A stretch of 64,000 bases of DNA, taken from positions 147,881-211,880 of the forward strand of contig JANLFV010000002.1 of the NCBI GenBank assembly GCA_024653345.1, read 5' to 3'. The position numbers and the translations under genes were made by a program. This DNA is from Candidatus Acetothermia bacterium (GTDB lineage: Bacteria; Bipolaricaulota; Bipolaricaulia; RBG-16-55-9; JANLFV01). The notes beneath the pieces were generated by a model. The model had not been told where the DNA came from, did no database searches, and worked only from the letters and a program-made list of their open reading frames with translations. The number at the start of each line of letters is the position of its first letter. Position 1 is the stretch's first letter. Shown here in pieces: positions 56,220-63,950 of this stretch.

Positions 56220-56461
56220 CGGATGAGGCCGAGCGGGCTGCCGATCTCTTCGTGGACTGCCGTGGGGAGACCTGCCCGATCCCGCTCGTCGAGTTCCGCA
56301 AGGCGGTGATGCGGGCCAAGCCCGGGGAGATCATCGAGATCCTCGGGACCCACGGCCCCTCGAAGGAGGAGATCCCCTTAGCTGTGAGATCCCTCGGCCT
56401 GGAGCTTCTGAAGATCGAGGAGGATAAAGATGGGATCTGGCGCATCCTCGTCCGCCGCTGA
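56216..56461 (+). CDS. tusA: TusA-like sulfur carrier
   Basis: An 81-aa TusA-family protein. The persulfide cysteine is in VDCRGETCPIPLVEFRKAVM (C-P-x-P motif), followed by KPGEIIEILGTHGPSKEEIP. It should accept sulfur from a desulfurase such as the IscS encoded here and pass it on for tRNA thiolation or other uses. The start is TTG 56216 in overlap with the MarR stop. Its 3' end overlaps the DsrE-like gene by 32 nt. Confidence 0.88.
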   Translation: MTDEAERAADLFVDCRGETCPIPLVEFRKAVMRAKPGEIIEILGTHGPSKEEIPLAVRSLGLELLKIEEDKDGIWRILVRR

Positions 56462-56888
56462 AGCTATCAAGCCGCGGAAGGCCGCGATCATCGTCCACTC
56501 CGGCGACTTGGATAAGGTCATGAGCGCCCTGATCCTAGGGAACGGCGCGCTGGCCATGGGCCTGGAGACAACTCTCTTTTTCACCTTCTGGGGGCTTTTG
56601 CGGCTCCGGCGGGGAAGGCTCGCGCGGGCCCCGCTCTCGAGGCTGAACCTCCTCGGCCTGGGGCGGTGGCTGATGCGCCGGCGGATGCACAAGGCGAGGG
56701 TCGCCTCGCTCGAGCGATTGCTCACCGACTTCAAGGCCCTCGGGGGGAAGGTCGTGGCCTGCGAGCTGACCATGGAGGTGATGGGCCTTAAGCGGGAGGA
56801 CCTAGAAGAGAGATGGATCGACTCCTACGGGGCCGTCGGGGCCTTCATTGCCGAGGCCAAGGAGGCCGCGATCACCCTATTCATCTGA
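56430..56888 (+). CDS. DsrE/DsrF-like sulfur relay protein
   Basis: A 152-aa DsrE-fold protein. Residues 17-50 (KAAIIVHSGDLDKVMSALIL) begin the fold, a hydrophobic segment (METTLFFTFWGLLRL-like, here LETTLFFTFWGLLRL) follows, and a single cysteine occurs in VVACELTMEVMGLKREDLEE, in the place of the DsrE2 sulfur-binding residue. DsrE2-type proteins with TusA form persulfide relays in sulfur-oxidising and other bacteria. It is the last gene of the operon. The start ATG 56430 lies in the tusA reading frame's end; a downstream start cannot be excluded. Confidence 0.8.
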   Translation: MGSGASSSAAEAIKPRKAAIIVHSGDLDKVMSALILGNGALAMGLETTLFFTFWGLLRLRRGRLARAPLSRLNLLGLGRWLMRRRMHKARVASLERLLTDFKALGGKVVACELTMEVMGLKREDLEERWIDSYGAVGAFIAEAKEAAITLFI

Positions 56889-56890
56889 GC

Positions 56891-58786
56891 CTACTCCACC
56901 GGCTCGAGAGCGATCAACCCTTGCCCGCGGTCCGTGTGCCGCGTGTTGAAGCTATCGCTCGTCCGATGGTAGGCCACGATGATCGGATAGCTCCTCCCCG
57001 GCTCGAGGGGCTTGTCGAACCGATCCCCCGAATCGAGCGGGATGACGAACTCCACGACCGTCCCCGCGGCAGTTTCTTTTCCGGCGGCCTCGAGGACATT
57101 ATTCTCCCCGCCGAGGCTGGTGTCGGAGGCATGGCTCGTCTCCGCGGTCCCGAAGTCATCCCGGGCCTCGACCTTGCCGTTCTTGACCGCCGCGAGGATG
57201 ATGTTCGCCCCCTTCATCTGCCGCTCGGGGTCGAGGCCGATCGCGACATAGCCCTTCCCGGGGCTGGCCAGGCCGAGGTAGAGCTTCTCCGCATCGTTGT
57301 GCCAGTAGACCTTCACGCCCACGACCTCGGTCATGTGGGGATACTCTTCCGCCTCGATCACGCCGTCGACCTTCCCCGCCCAAGTCTTCCTAGTGACTTT
57401 CCAGAGGACACCGCTTCCCGGCTCGCCGAGGCGGCCGAAGTCGAGGAGATACATGGCCGCCCCGTCGGGGGAGAACTTCACATCTATGGGGTGCTCCAGG
57501 CCGGCGGTGCCACTGGCCGAGGCCGGGCCGGGGACTTTGTTGGCGATGAAGTCCGAGACGATCGTCCCGCCGTTCGGGAGGAAGCGGACCCGCTGGACCT
57601 TGAACCCCGAGGGGCTCATGTCTTGGGTCCCGAAGCCGAGGGCCCCCCACTCGGCGATGAAGAGGTCTCCGGCGAGGCCAAAGGCCCCTCCGACGCTGAA
57701 GGCAAACCCATTGGCCGAGGAGCCGACCGAGAACTCGGCGACCGGGCCGATCGCCTGAGGATGCGCGGCCAACAGCGGCGGGACGCCTTGCTCGGTCTCC
57801 GTCCCCGGGAGGCCGAAGACCGCCCTCGAGGACTCCAGGAAGCCGAAGTGGTCCGGCCAGCCGTAGAAGCCGCCTTCGTAGACCACATTCAGCTCGTCGG
57901 GGGCATTGGCGATCGGCCGGGAGCCGCGGACATCGGGCCCGTTGTCGGAAGCGAGGAGCGCGCCGTGGAGGACCGGGTGGTCCTGGGGAGCAAAGCCGAT
58001 CCCGAAGGGGTTCCGGAACCCCCAGGCGACGAGCTCGAGCTTGCCCATCTCGAGATCGGCGCGGAGGATCGCCCCGTTGCAGGGGACCTGGCCCTTGATG
58101 ATCTGGCCCGGCTCGGTGGCAGTCCCGTAGGGGACGAAGGCCCCGGTGGTCACGCCCTCCTCGTCGGTGAAGTTCCGGCCGGCCAGCACGATCTCCTGGC
58201 AGGCGAGGTCGTGGACCTCGGGGTGCTCCGCGAGCCAGCCGGTGACTTCTCGATTATCCAGGCCGGCGACCCCGGAGTTCGTGGCCGTCCCCTGGCCGAA
58301 GTAGAGCCAGCCGTCGGGGCCGAAGGCCATGTGGTTGTTGGCATGGTCGCCGAGGCTCGGAAGGCCCGCAACCACCGGGCTCAAGGAGCCGTCGGGCTCG
58401 ACCCGGACGATCCGGCCCTTATCGCCCGCGTAGAGCCGCCCGTCCGGGCTGACCGCGAGCCCCAGCAGCGGCGGGAGGAAGGCCTGGCCCGGGGCCGGGG
58501 CGACCCGGACGGTCGTCCCGTCGGGGTTCACCTTGACGATTCGTGCCTCCGTCCCGGGGAGAAAGCCGCTCTCCGCGACGAAGATTTCCCCGTCCTCGCT
58601 GATCGCCAGGGCTGTGGGGGAGTTGAGCCCCGCCGCGAGGGCCTCGATCTTGTAGCCTCGGTAGACTTCAATATCGTCCGGATTGGGAGCCCTACCGACC
58701 TGGGCCGTCAGGCCCAAGCCGCCGGGGAAGAGAAGGAGGCCCGCTAGAAGCAGGCCGACGCCGCACAATTGCGCGAAGACCCTCAT
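56891..58786 (-). CDS. Secreted GSDH-like beta-propeller with DOMON domain
   Basis: A 631-aa exported protein. A signal peptide (LCGVGLLLAGLLLFPGGLGL) precedes a six-bladed propeller of the soluble glucose/sorbosone dehydrogenase class: LNSPTALAISEDGEIFVAES, LGLAVSPDGRLYAGDKGRIV, HANNHMAFGPDGWLYFGQGT, and WGFRNPFGIGFAPQDH near residue 255. Residues about 460-631 form a DOMON domain (VKVYWHNDAEKLYLGLASPG, YVAIGLDPERQMKGANIILA). PQQ or another cofactor may bind the propeller; heme or sugar may bind DOMON. It could be a periplasmic oxidoreductase. It is convergent with the sulfur operon by 2 nt. Confidence 0.82.
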   Translation of the reverse strand: MRVFAQLCGVGLLLAGLLLFPGGLGLTAQVGRAPNPDDIEVYRGYKIEALAAGLNSPTALAISEDGEIFVAESGFLPGTEARIVKVNPDGTTVRVAPAPGQAFLPPLLGLAVSPDGRLYAGDKGRIVRVEPDGSLSPVVAGLPSLGDHANNHMAFGPDGWLYFGQGTATNSGVAGLDNREVTGWLAEHPEVHDLACQEIVLAGRNFTDEEGVTTGAFVPYGTATEPGQIIKGQVPCNGAILRADLEMGKLELVAWGFRNPFGIGFAPQDHPVLHGALLASDNGPDVRGSRPIANAPDELNVVYEGGFYGWPDHFGFLESSRAVFGLPGTETEQGVPPLLAAHPQAIGPVAEFSVGSSANGFAFSVGGAFGLAGDLFIAEWGALGFGTQDMSPSGFKVQRVRFLPNGGTIVSDFIANKVPGPASASGTAGLEHPIDVKFSPDGAAMYLLDFGRLGEPGSGVLWKVTRKTWAGKVDGVIEAEEYPHMTEVVGVKVYWHNDAEKLYLGLASPGKGYVAIGLDPERQMKGANIILAAVKNGKVEARDDFGTAETSHASDTSLGGENNVLEAAGKETAAGTVVEFVIPLDSGDRFDKPLEPGRSYPIIVAYHRTSDSFNTRHTDRGQGLIALEPVE

Positions 58787-58841
58787 CTAGATACCCCTTT
58801 CGCTGCGCTGCCCCTTCCCGGGCAGCTGCCTATGCTCCGCC

Positions 58842-58869
58842 ATCATACAACAATCCATCGCGACCGCAA
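58842..58869 (-). promoter_or_regulatory. Promoter of the GSDH-DOMON gene
   Basis: On the minus strand: TTGCGG (58864-58869), 16 bp, TATGAT (58842-58847). Leader about 50 nt. Confidence 0.5.
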
Positions 58870-58899
58870 TCCCGTGGCCCTCCCCGCCGGCGTTGAGGA

Positions 58900-59364
58900 T
58901 CATCGCCGTGAGAGCCCTTCCAGCGCCTCGAGGAGCTCCTCGATCGGCGGGAGTTCGCGGATCGGGTAGACCTTGGCGAAGCGGACGATCCCCGCCTCGT
59001 CGAGGATGAAGACCGCCCGCTCGCTGAAGCCGTCCTCCTCGCGGAAGACCCCGAACTTACGGGCCACCTCTCCATGGGGCCAGAAGTCGGCCAGAAGCGG
59101 CGTCTCCTCGATCCCCAGGGCCTCAGCCCAAGCCCGCTTGCTCGGAACGCTGTCCACGCTGATCCCTAAGGCCACTGCTCCCAGGCGGTCGAACTCCGCC
59201 TTGTGCCGCTCCAGGTCCAGCATCTGCTCCGCGCAGACCTTGGTCCAGGCTAGGGGATGAAAGCCGAGCACGACCCTCTTCCCCCGCAGGGCTCTCAGCC
59301 TAAGCTCGCTCCCGCGCTGGTCCTTCAGGGTGAAATCCGGTGCTGCTGCGCCCACATCGATCAT
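58900..59364 (-). CDS. Peroxiredoxin (AhpC/TSA family)
   Basis: A 154-aa thioredoxin-fold peroxidase. It begins MIDVGAAAPDFTLKDQRGSE. The peroxidatic cysteine lies in VLGFHPLAWTKVCAEQMLDL (P-x3-T-x-x-C, with Trp in place of the usual Phe), followed by LGISVDSVPSKRAWAEALGI. No resolving-cysteine candidate (a second C) is present, so it is of the 1-Cys type. The start ATG 59364 is chosen because GGGAGGT precedes it by 7 nt. Transcribed from a promoter with an operator-like dyad. Confidence 0.88.
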   Translation of the reverse strand: MIDVGAAAPDFTLKDQRGSELRLRALRGKRVVLGFHPLAWTKVCAEQMLDLERHKAEFDRLGAVALGISVDSVPSKRAWAEALGIEETPLLADFWPHGEVARKFGVFREEDGFSERAVFILDEAGIVRFAKVYPIRELPPIEELLEALEGLSRR

Positions 59365-59395
59365 CAGCTCTACCTCCCCGGCCATTCTAAGCCAG

Positions 59396-59408
59396 ACTAA
59401 ACATTAGT
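59396..59408. promoter_or_regulatory. Operator-like dyad at peroxiredoxin start
   Basis: ACTAA-ACA-TTAGT: a perfect 5-bp dyad with 3-bp spacer located at the transcript start, just downstream of the -10 box. Confidence 0.45.
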
Positions 59409-59415
59409 TCGCCAA

Positions 59416-59444
59416 ATTATACCGCCCCCCCGAAGAGCGAGCAA
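59416..59444 (-). promoter_or_regulatory. Promoter of peroxiredoxin
   Basis: On the minus strand: TTGCTC (59439-59444), 17 bp, TATAAT (59416-59421). Confidence 0.6.
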
Positions 59445-59472
59445 CCTTAGGAGACCCAGGCCCAGCCAGAGG

Positions 59473-60369
59473 CTACCTCCCGCTCAGCATCAGGATCACC
59501 GGGAGCGTCGCGCTGCTCAGCACGGTCGTCAACAGGACGATCGAGGAGACCAGCTCCGGGTCCCGGCCGTATTCGATCGCGAGCAGCAGCGAATTCACAG
59601 CCGCGGGGGTGCTCGCCTCGATGAGGAGCACCCGGCCCAAGAGGCCGTCGATCCTCAGCAGTGCCAAGAGCGGCCAGGAGAGCAGCGGCGCCCCGAGCAG
59701 CCGCAGGGCCGTGGCCCAGCCCACACCTCTCAGCTTCAGCTGACGGCCCAATCGAACCTGGCTCAACTGCAGCCCTAGAAGAATCATCAGGACAGGGATT
59801 GCGGCCTGGGAGAGCATCGAGAGCGGGCGGACTAGGTATTCCGGGAGCCAAAGGCCACTCTGGCGTAGCGCCATCCCGGCCGCGACCGCATAGAGCAGCG
59901 GCGTCTTCAGGACCTGGGCGAATGCGCGGGGAGAGAACCGCTCGCCCCGCAAGGCGATGAGAACCCCGAGCGTCGAGAGGAGGATCGTCTGGCCGATGAG
60001 GTAGACCACGCCGAGGTCGAAGGCCTCCTGGCCGAGGGAGAAGAGGAGGAACGGGAGGCCGTAGTTCCCGCAGTTGGTGAGGATCAGGGTCAGGGCCAGC
60101 CCAGCCCGCGAATGAGCCTCGAGCCCGAGCAGCCGACCAGCAAGATCGCCCGCGCCCCACATCGCCAGTGAGAACAGGAGGACGAAGAGGAAGATCAGCC
60201 CGAAGACCCCGGGGCTGATCGTGCTCTCGTAGAGAGAGACGAAGATCATCGCCGGCATGAGGGCCCAGAAGCTCAGCCTCGCCACCGGCTGGGGCGGAAG
60301 CCCCCATTTGCCCAGGGCGTAGCCGATGGCGAGAATGGCGAAGATGGGCCAAAGAACGTTCGGGAGCAT
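59473..60369 (-). CDS. AEC family transporter
   Basis: About 298 aa with ten hydrophobic segments, of the auxin efflux carrier (AEC/BART) family. It has LPNVLWPIFAILAIGYALGK at the start, LILTNCGNYGLPFLLFSLGQ (N-C-G-N-x-G-x-P, the family hallmark) near residue 102-120, and STPAAVNSLLLAIEYGRDPE near 252. Some bacterial members carry malate or malonate. The substrate here is unknown. The start ATG 60369 is chosen because the longer frame would precede the -10 box; transcript and start codon are almost coincident. Confidence 0.85.
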   Translation of the reverse strand: MLPNVLWPIFAILAIGYALGKWGLPPQPVARLSFWALMPAMIFVSLYESTISPGVFGLIFLFVLLFSLAMWGAGDLAGRLLGLEAHSRAGLALTLILTNCGNYGLPFLLFSLGQEAFDLGVVYLIGQTILLSTLGVLIALRGERFSPRAFAQVLKTPLLYAVAAGMALRQSGLWLPEYLVRPLSMLSQAAIPVLMILLGLQLSQVRLGRQLKLRGVGWATALRLLGAPLLSWPLLALLRIDGLLGRVLLIEASTPAAVNSLLLAIEYGRDPELVSSIVLLTTVLSSATLPVILMLSGR

Positions 60370-60379
60370 CTTGGCCTGG

Positions 60380-60409
60380 ATGATACTCGCGCTCGAAGGC
60401 GGCGGACAA
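60380..60409 (-). promoter_or_regulatory. Promoter of AEC gene, near-leaderless
   Basis: On the minus strand: TTGTCC (60404-60409), 18 bp, TATCAT (60380-60385). The ATG is 11 bp beyond the -10 box, so the leader would be only 3-4 nt. Confidence 0.45.
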
Positions 60410-60424
60410 ACCAGGAAGGGGGGC

Positions 60425-61057
60425 ATGAGAAGGGCGGTGCTGTTGGCAATAGCCTTGGTCTCGGTCTATACCGCCGCGGGGCGAGCGGAGCTCTTCGGCC
60501 TCGGCGGGGGTTTGACCGCCTACCTGCTGGACCTGCGAGGGCTTAAGGTCGAGCTGACCGGGAGAGGCGCGCCCTCCGAGGTCTTGGCGCTGGTCCCCCA
60601 GTTTGCCCCAGTGCCGAACCTGGTAGTTCGCGGGCGGCTCAGCCTCGCGGGCCTGATCAGCGGCGCCCAGCTCGAGGTCGGCCAGCTTACTCTCGCCTTG
60701 CCGATCGACCTGTGGAGGAGGACTTGGCTCAGTCTGGCCTCGACGGCCCTCAGCTTCAGCCTGCTCGGGGAGGCGAGGGCCCTCTTCCTCAGCTTGGTCC
60801 TATCCCTGGGAACCGATCTCATCCAGGGCGGGGTCGGGCTCAGCTCGACCGACCCCTCGGTAGCCGGCCTGATCGACCAGCTCGGGCTGGGCAGTCGCTC
60901 CTGGTCCCTCGCGGCCGCCCACAGCTCGGCGGAGCTGGCACTCCTCCTCGGGCCGGTCCGGCTCTACCTCGAGGGGAAGTATCTCCATCCCTTGAGCCAG
61001 AGCGGCCTTCCCCTCGGCCACTGCCAGGTCGGCCTGGGGTTGATGGTCACTATCTGA
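60425..61057 (+). CDS. Exported beta-rich protein, unknown
   Basis: A 210-aa protein with a signal peptide (AVLLAIALVSVYTAAGRAEL). The rest is a series of amphipathic strands with alternate hydrophobic residues (GLKVELTGRGAPSEVLALVP, LALPIDLWRRTWLSLASTAL), and it ends GHCQVGLGLMVTI. An aromatic or hydrophobic C-terminal residue and strand periodicity could mean a small outer-membrane barrel. The family is not recognised. ATG 60425 follows AGGAAGGGGGG. It is divergent from the AEC gene with only 55 bp between starts, so its promoter overlaps that gene's. Confidence 0.55.
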   Translation: MRRAVLLAIALVSVYTAAGRAELFGLGGGLTAYLLDLRGLKVELTGRGAPSEVLALVPQFAPVPNLVVRGRLSLAGLISGAQLEVGQLTLALPIDLWRRTWLSLASTALSFSLLGEARALFLSLVLSLGTDLIQGGVGLSSTDPSVAGLIDQLGLGSRSWSLAAAHSSAELALLLGPVRLYLEGKYLHPLSQSGLPLGHCQVGLGLMVTI

Positions 61058-61124
61058 TCGGCCTCAAGGCCGAGATCGATCACTCCGCAGGTCGTTCGAG
61101 CTGAATGGGCGAGGCGAAGCCTGC

Positions 61125-61212
61125 TGGCGGAGGGGGTGGGATTCGAACCCACGGTGCACTAAGGCACGCCGGTTTTCAAGACCGGTGGTTTAGTCCACTC
61201 ACCCACCCCTCC
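61125..61212 (-). tRNA. tRNA-Ser(TGA)
   Basis: Type II tRNA on the minus strand with acceptor GGAGGGG/CCCCTCC, discriminator G and an encoded CCA. The anticodon stem CCGGT/ACCGG encloses loop CTTGAAA with anticodon TGA (reads UCA/UCG). The long variable arm and GGTTCGAATCC T arm are clear. Confidence 0.95.
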
Positions 61213-61220
61213 TCAACCGA

Positions 61221-61248
61221 ATTATAGGGCGTTCTCAGGCCCATTCAA
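61221..61248 (-). promoter_or_regulatory. Promoter of tRNA-Ser
   Basis: On the minus strand: TTGAAT (61243-61248), 16 bp, TATAAT (61221-61226), a few bases from the tRNA 5' end. It overlaps nothing; the transporter stop lies at 61255. Confidence 0.65.
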
Positions 61249-61254
61249 GATGGG

Positions 61255-62616
61255 CTACCGCCCGTAGCGGACAACGAGCAGCAGATTGCAGAGCGCTACC
61301 ACCAAGATCATCGCCGGGAAGGCATACTTGCAGAACCTCCCCCAGCCGATTGGGTGACCGTTTCTCTCGGCGATCGCCGTCCCCACGACATTGGCCGAGG
61401 CCCCGATCGGGGTGGCATTCCCGCCGATATCCGTCCCCAGGGCCAGCGTCCAGGCCAACATCGGCAGGGCGAAGCCCTGGGTCTGGGCGAGGCTGCGGAT
61501 CACGGGGACCATCGTAGCGGCGAAGGGGATGTTATCTACGATGCCGGAGGCGAGGGCCGAGACCCAGAGTATGATCGAGATAACCACGAGAGAGCTTCCC
61601 CCTGCAGCTGAACCGATGTAGTCGGCCAACGTCTCCAACACCCCGGTCCTCTCCAAGCCTCCCACACAGACGAACAGCCCGAAGAAGAAGAGCAGGGTGC
61701 GCCAGTCCACCCCTTTGATAAGCCGTAGAGCCTCCTTTCCCGCCGCGACGAGGGTGAGGGAGGCCGCGATCCCCGCCACGGTGGCCACCGATATCCCGGT
61801 GTTGGCATGAGTGATCAAGAGGATGACCGTGAGGGCAAAGATGGCGATATTTATCTTGAACAGGATCGGGCTCCTGATCGCCTCCGCCGGCGCCGGATAT
61901 GACAGGGTCTCGCCCGGCTTCGCGGGGGCTGCCGGAGCGAGGGCCTTTCGGAAGAAGAGGTAGAACAAGGCCAATGCGATGAGCATCCCGACCCAGGCAA
62001 TCAGCCCCGTATTGACAAGGAAGTCGGTGAATTTGTAGCCCAGCGCGGTCCCGATGATGATGTTCGGGGGATCACCGGCCATGGTAGCGCTCCCCCCGAC
62101 GTTCGCGGCGAAGATCTCGGCGATGATCAGCGGGACCGGGTCGAACCTGAGCAGCCGCCCGAGCTCGACGGTCACCAAGGAGAGGAAGAGCAGAACGGTG
62201 ATGCTATCGATGAACATGGAGAGGAATCCGGAGAGGAACATGAAGGAGATCAAGACCGGGATGACCTTGTAGTGCATCAGCCGGGCCACATGGAGGCAGA
62301 GCCAGCGGAAGAAGCCGACCGCACCCAGCCCCTCCACCATGACCATCATCCCCCCGATGAAGATGATGGTCTGCCAGTTCACCCCGTGGGACTCCAGGTG
62401 CTCCTGGCCGGGGAGCCAGAAGGCCGCTTGCCCGATCTGCCGGAGGTTAAGGCCCCATAAGACCGCATCCCAACTGCGCATGACCCCGAGGAAGACGATG
62501 ATAACGGTGAGGAGGGCGCCGATGAGCGCGGGGATGTAGCGCTGGACCTTCCCCGTCAGGATGCCCAGGAACATGCCAAGGAAGATGGCGATCGCCAAGC
62601 CTTGTTCTAGGGTCAT
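61255..62616 (-). CDS. SLC13/ArsB-NhaD type anion or Na+/H+ transporter
   Basis: A 453-aa protein of the ion transporter superfamily, with about eleven segments. The hallmark repeats are FLSMFIDSITVLLFLSLVTV and AANVGGSATMAGDPPNIIIG in the first half, and SGIVDNIPFAATMVPVIRSL with DIGGNATPIGASANVVGTAI in the second (N-I-P-F-A and G-x-N-A-T/G-D-P-P-N). This pattern fits the NhaD/ArsB/'P'-permease group better than dicarboxylate carriers. The ion cannot be set from sequence. It is downstream of the universal stress gene on the same strand but has its own promoter. Confidence 0.82.
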   Translation of the reverse strand: MTLEQGLAIAIFLGMFLGILTGKVQRYIPALIGALLTVIIVFLGVMRSWDAVLWGLNLRQIGQAAFWLPGQEHLESHGVNWQTIIFIGGMMVMVEGLGAVGFFRWLCLHVARLMHYKVIPVLISFMFLSGFLSMFIDSITVLLFLSLVTVELGRLLRFDPVPLIIAEIFAANVGGSATMAGDPPNIIIGTALGYKFTDFLVNTGLIAWVGMLIALALFYLFFRKALAPAAPAKPGETLSYPAPAEAIRSPILFKINIAIFALTVILLITHANTGISVATVAGIAASLTLVAAGKEALRLIKGVDWRTLLFFFGLFVCVGGLERTGVLETLADYIGSAAGGSSLVVISIILWVSALASGIVDNIPFAATMVPVIRSLAQTQGFALPMLAWTLALGTDIGGNATPIGASANVVGTAIAERNGHPIGWGRFCKYAFPAMILVVALCNLLLVVRYGR

Positions 62617-62703
62617 CGAGCCCTCAGCCTCGCGAGCCCCTTCGGAATTATTGAGCCCTCAGGCCCGGCTTCGCCGTCGGCCGGCAGGGCGGCATTGCTA
62701 GAC

Positions 62704-62732
62704 ATTCTACTTCTCACTCCTCGCAAGATCAA
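62704..62732 (-). promoter_or_regulatory. Promoter of the transporter gene
   Basis: On the minus strand: TTGATC (62727-62732), 17 bp, TAGAAT (62704-62709). The leader of about 80 nt contains two copies of CTGAGGGCTC-R-AT, the second next to the start codon. Confidence 0.5.
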
Positions 62733-62743
62733 GGCCCATTAGA

Positions 62744-63550
62744 TTAGGGGATCCCCATGATGAATGGGATGGTGCTCTCCACGATGACCTGTCGCTCGAG
62801 CCTCCCCAGTGCCAGCGGCGGGATGAGAAACCGAAGTTTATAGGCTAAGCCCCTCCTCCCCCGACTCCCCACCATCAGGTCATGCTCGCGGGCGTGCTCG
62901 ATGATGCACCTCTCGGGATCGCCTGTGCACACCTCTTTCGTGAGAGGGACCTTCAGCGCCTGCGCCAGCCCCTCGACATAGGCGATCTTCTCCTCAGCCG
63001 CAGAGAGCCTTCCGAAGAAGAGGACCGTGAGGGAGGCCCCGAGGTTGTTGGCTAAGGAGGCGGCGAGCAGGCTTCCCTGGTGGGAGTATTTCGAGCCGGA
63101 GGTGGGGTTCAAGATCCTCTTGGGCCGCTCCAGTTTGGCCGGCTTGTTGAAGAGCATGATCGGGCAGCGGCTGTGCTCCAGGATCCGGGCGCAGCAGCGG
63201 CCGATGTGGAGGGCCTGGGTCCCGCTCTTGGAATGGGTGGCCATCACCAGGAGGCCGATCTGATTCCGCGCGATGTAATTGAGGATCTCGGTCGAAGGCC
63301 GGCCTGCGGGGGTGGCCTTGATCGCTTCAATCCCCATCTCCGCCAGGGCCTTCGCCGCGTTATCGACGGCATCGTGGGCCAGCTCCTCCAGGGCCGAGCG
63401 GACCAGGCTGCTCAAGGGCACGCCAGCCTCGCTGGTGTCGACGACGCTGATCACATGGAACTCGGCCCGGGGAAAGAGGAGGGCGGTATAGCGGACGATG
63501 TTATCCATCAGTTGCGAATTATCCGTCGCGACCAAGATCTTGCCGAACAT
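62744..63550 (-). CDS. Universal stress protein, two-domain
   Basis: A 268-aa protein with tandem UspA folds. Domain 1 begins FGKILVATDNSQLMDNIVRY and has the ATP-loop-like ATHSKSGTQALHIGRCCARI and LEHSRCPIMLF (G-x2-G-x9-G-S/T type modified). Domain 2 starts near residue 155 with GSKYSHQGSLLAASLANNLG and ends MVGSRGRRGLAYKLRFLI. It probably responds to stress or energy state. It sits upstream of an ion transporter, a common Usp neighbourhood. The start at ATG 63550 follows GAGAGAGGAG; the upstream frame lacks a ribosome site. Confidence 0.85.
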   Translation of the reverse strand: MFGKILVATDNSQLMDNIVRYTALLFPRAEFHVISVVDTSEAGVPLSSLVRSALEELAHDAVDNAAKALAEMGIEAIKATPAGRPSTEILNYIARNQIGLLVMATHSKSGTQALHIGRCCARILEHSRCPIMLFNKPAKLERPKRILNPTSGSKYSHQGSLLAASLANNLGASLTVLFFGRLSAAEEKIAYVEGLAQALKVPLTKEVCTGDPERCIIEHAREHDLMVGSRGRRGLAYKLRFLIPPLALGRLERQVIVESTIPFIMGIP

Positions 63551-63590
63551 CTCCGCTCCTCTCTCCCAGCCCAATCCGCGGGCCGCGCTA

Positions 63591-63619
63591 GGGTAACCCA
63601 TCACGTGCCTCGATTCAAG
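63591..63619 (-). promoter_or_regulatory. Promoter of the universal stress gene
   Basis: On the minus strand: TTGAAT (63614-63619), 17 bp, TACCCT (63591-63596). Confidence 0.5.
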
Positions 63620-63722
63620 TCCCCCGAAGCTGCCTCATTGCCCTCTCCAAGTTTCCCATGAGGCCGGGGAGATACAGTGCCATCCAGTTGACGAATCCAG
63701 CTAGAGGAGCAGGCTCGCCGGA

Positions 63723-63751
63723 TTGCCTGCGGTGGCGAGTTGGGCTAGACT
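63723..63751 (+). promoter_or_regulatory. Promoter of lipoprotein gene, leaderless type
   Basis: TTGCCT (63723-63728), 17 bp, TAGACT (63746-63751). ATG 63759 lies 8 bp past the -10 box, at the predicted transcript start. Confidence 0.5.
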
Positions 63752-63752
63752 G

Positions 63753-63950
63753 ATGCCCATGGGCAAGCGCGGGGTATGCGTAGGTCTGTTGCTGGTATCG
63801 TTGGCCTTGGCCTTAAGCTCCTGCGGCCCGCGGACCCTCACCGTCGAGGCCTACCAGGAGATGATCATCAAAGCCCTTCAAGGCATTCCGCCGGAGAAGG
63901 ATCTGCTGCCACTCCCAGGGCTCATCCCCTCGATGAAGAAACTCTTGTAG
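63753..63950 (+). pseudogene. Lipoprotein gene, truncated by an IS end
   Basis: Encodes a lipoprotein signal with lipobox LALSSC (GVCVGLLLVSLALALSSCGP) and about 40 residues beyond. ATG 63753 or, more likely, ATG 63759. The stop TAG at 63948-63950 lies inside what looks like the end of an IS element starting at 63946, so the reading frame was probably cut and gained a foreign stop. The rest of the original gene is not in the window. The role is unknown. Confidence 0.6.
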
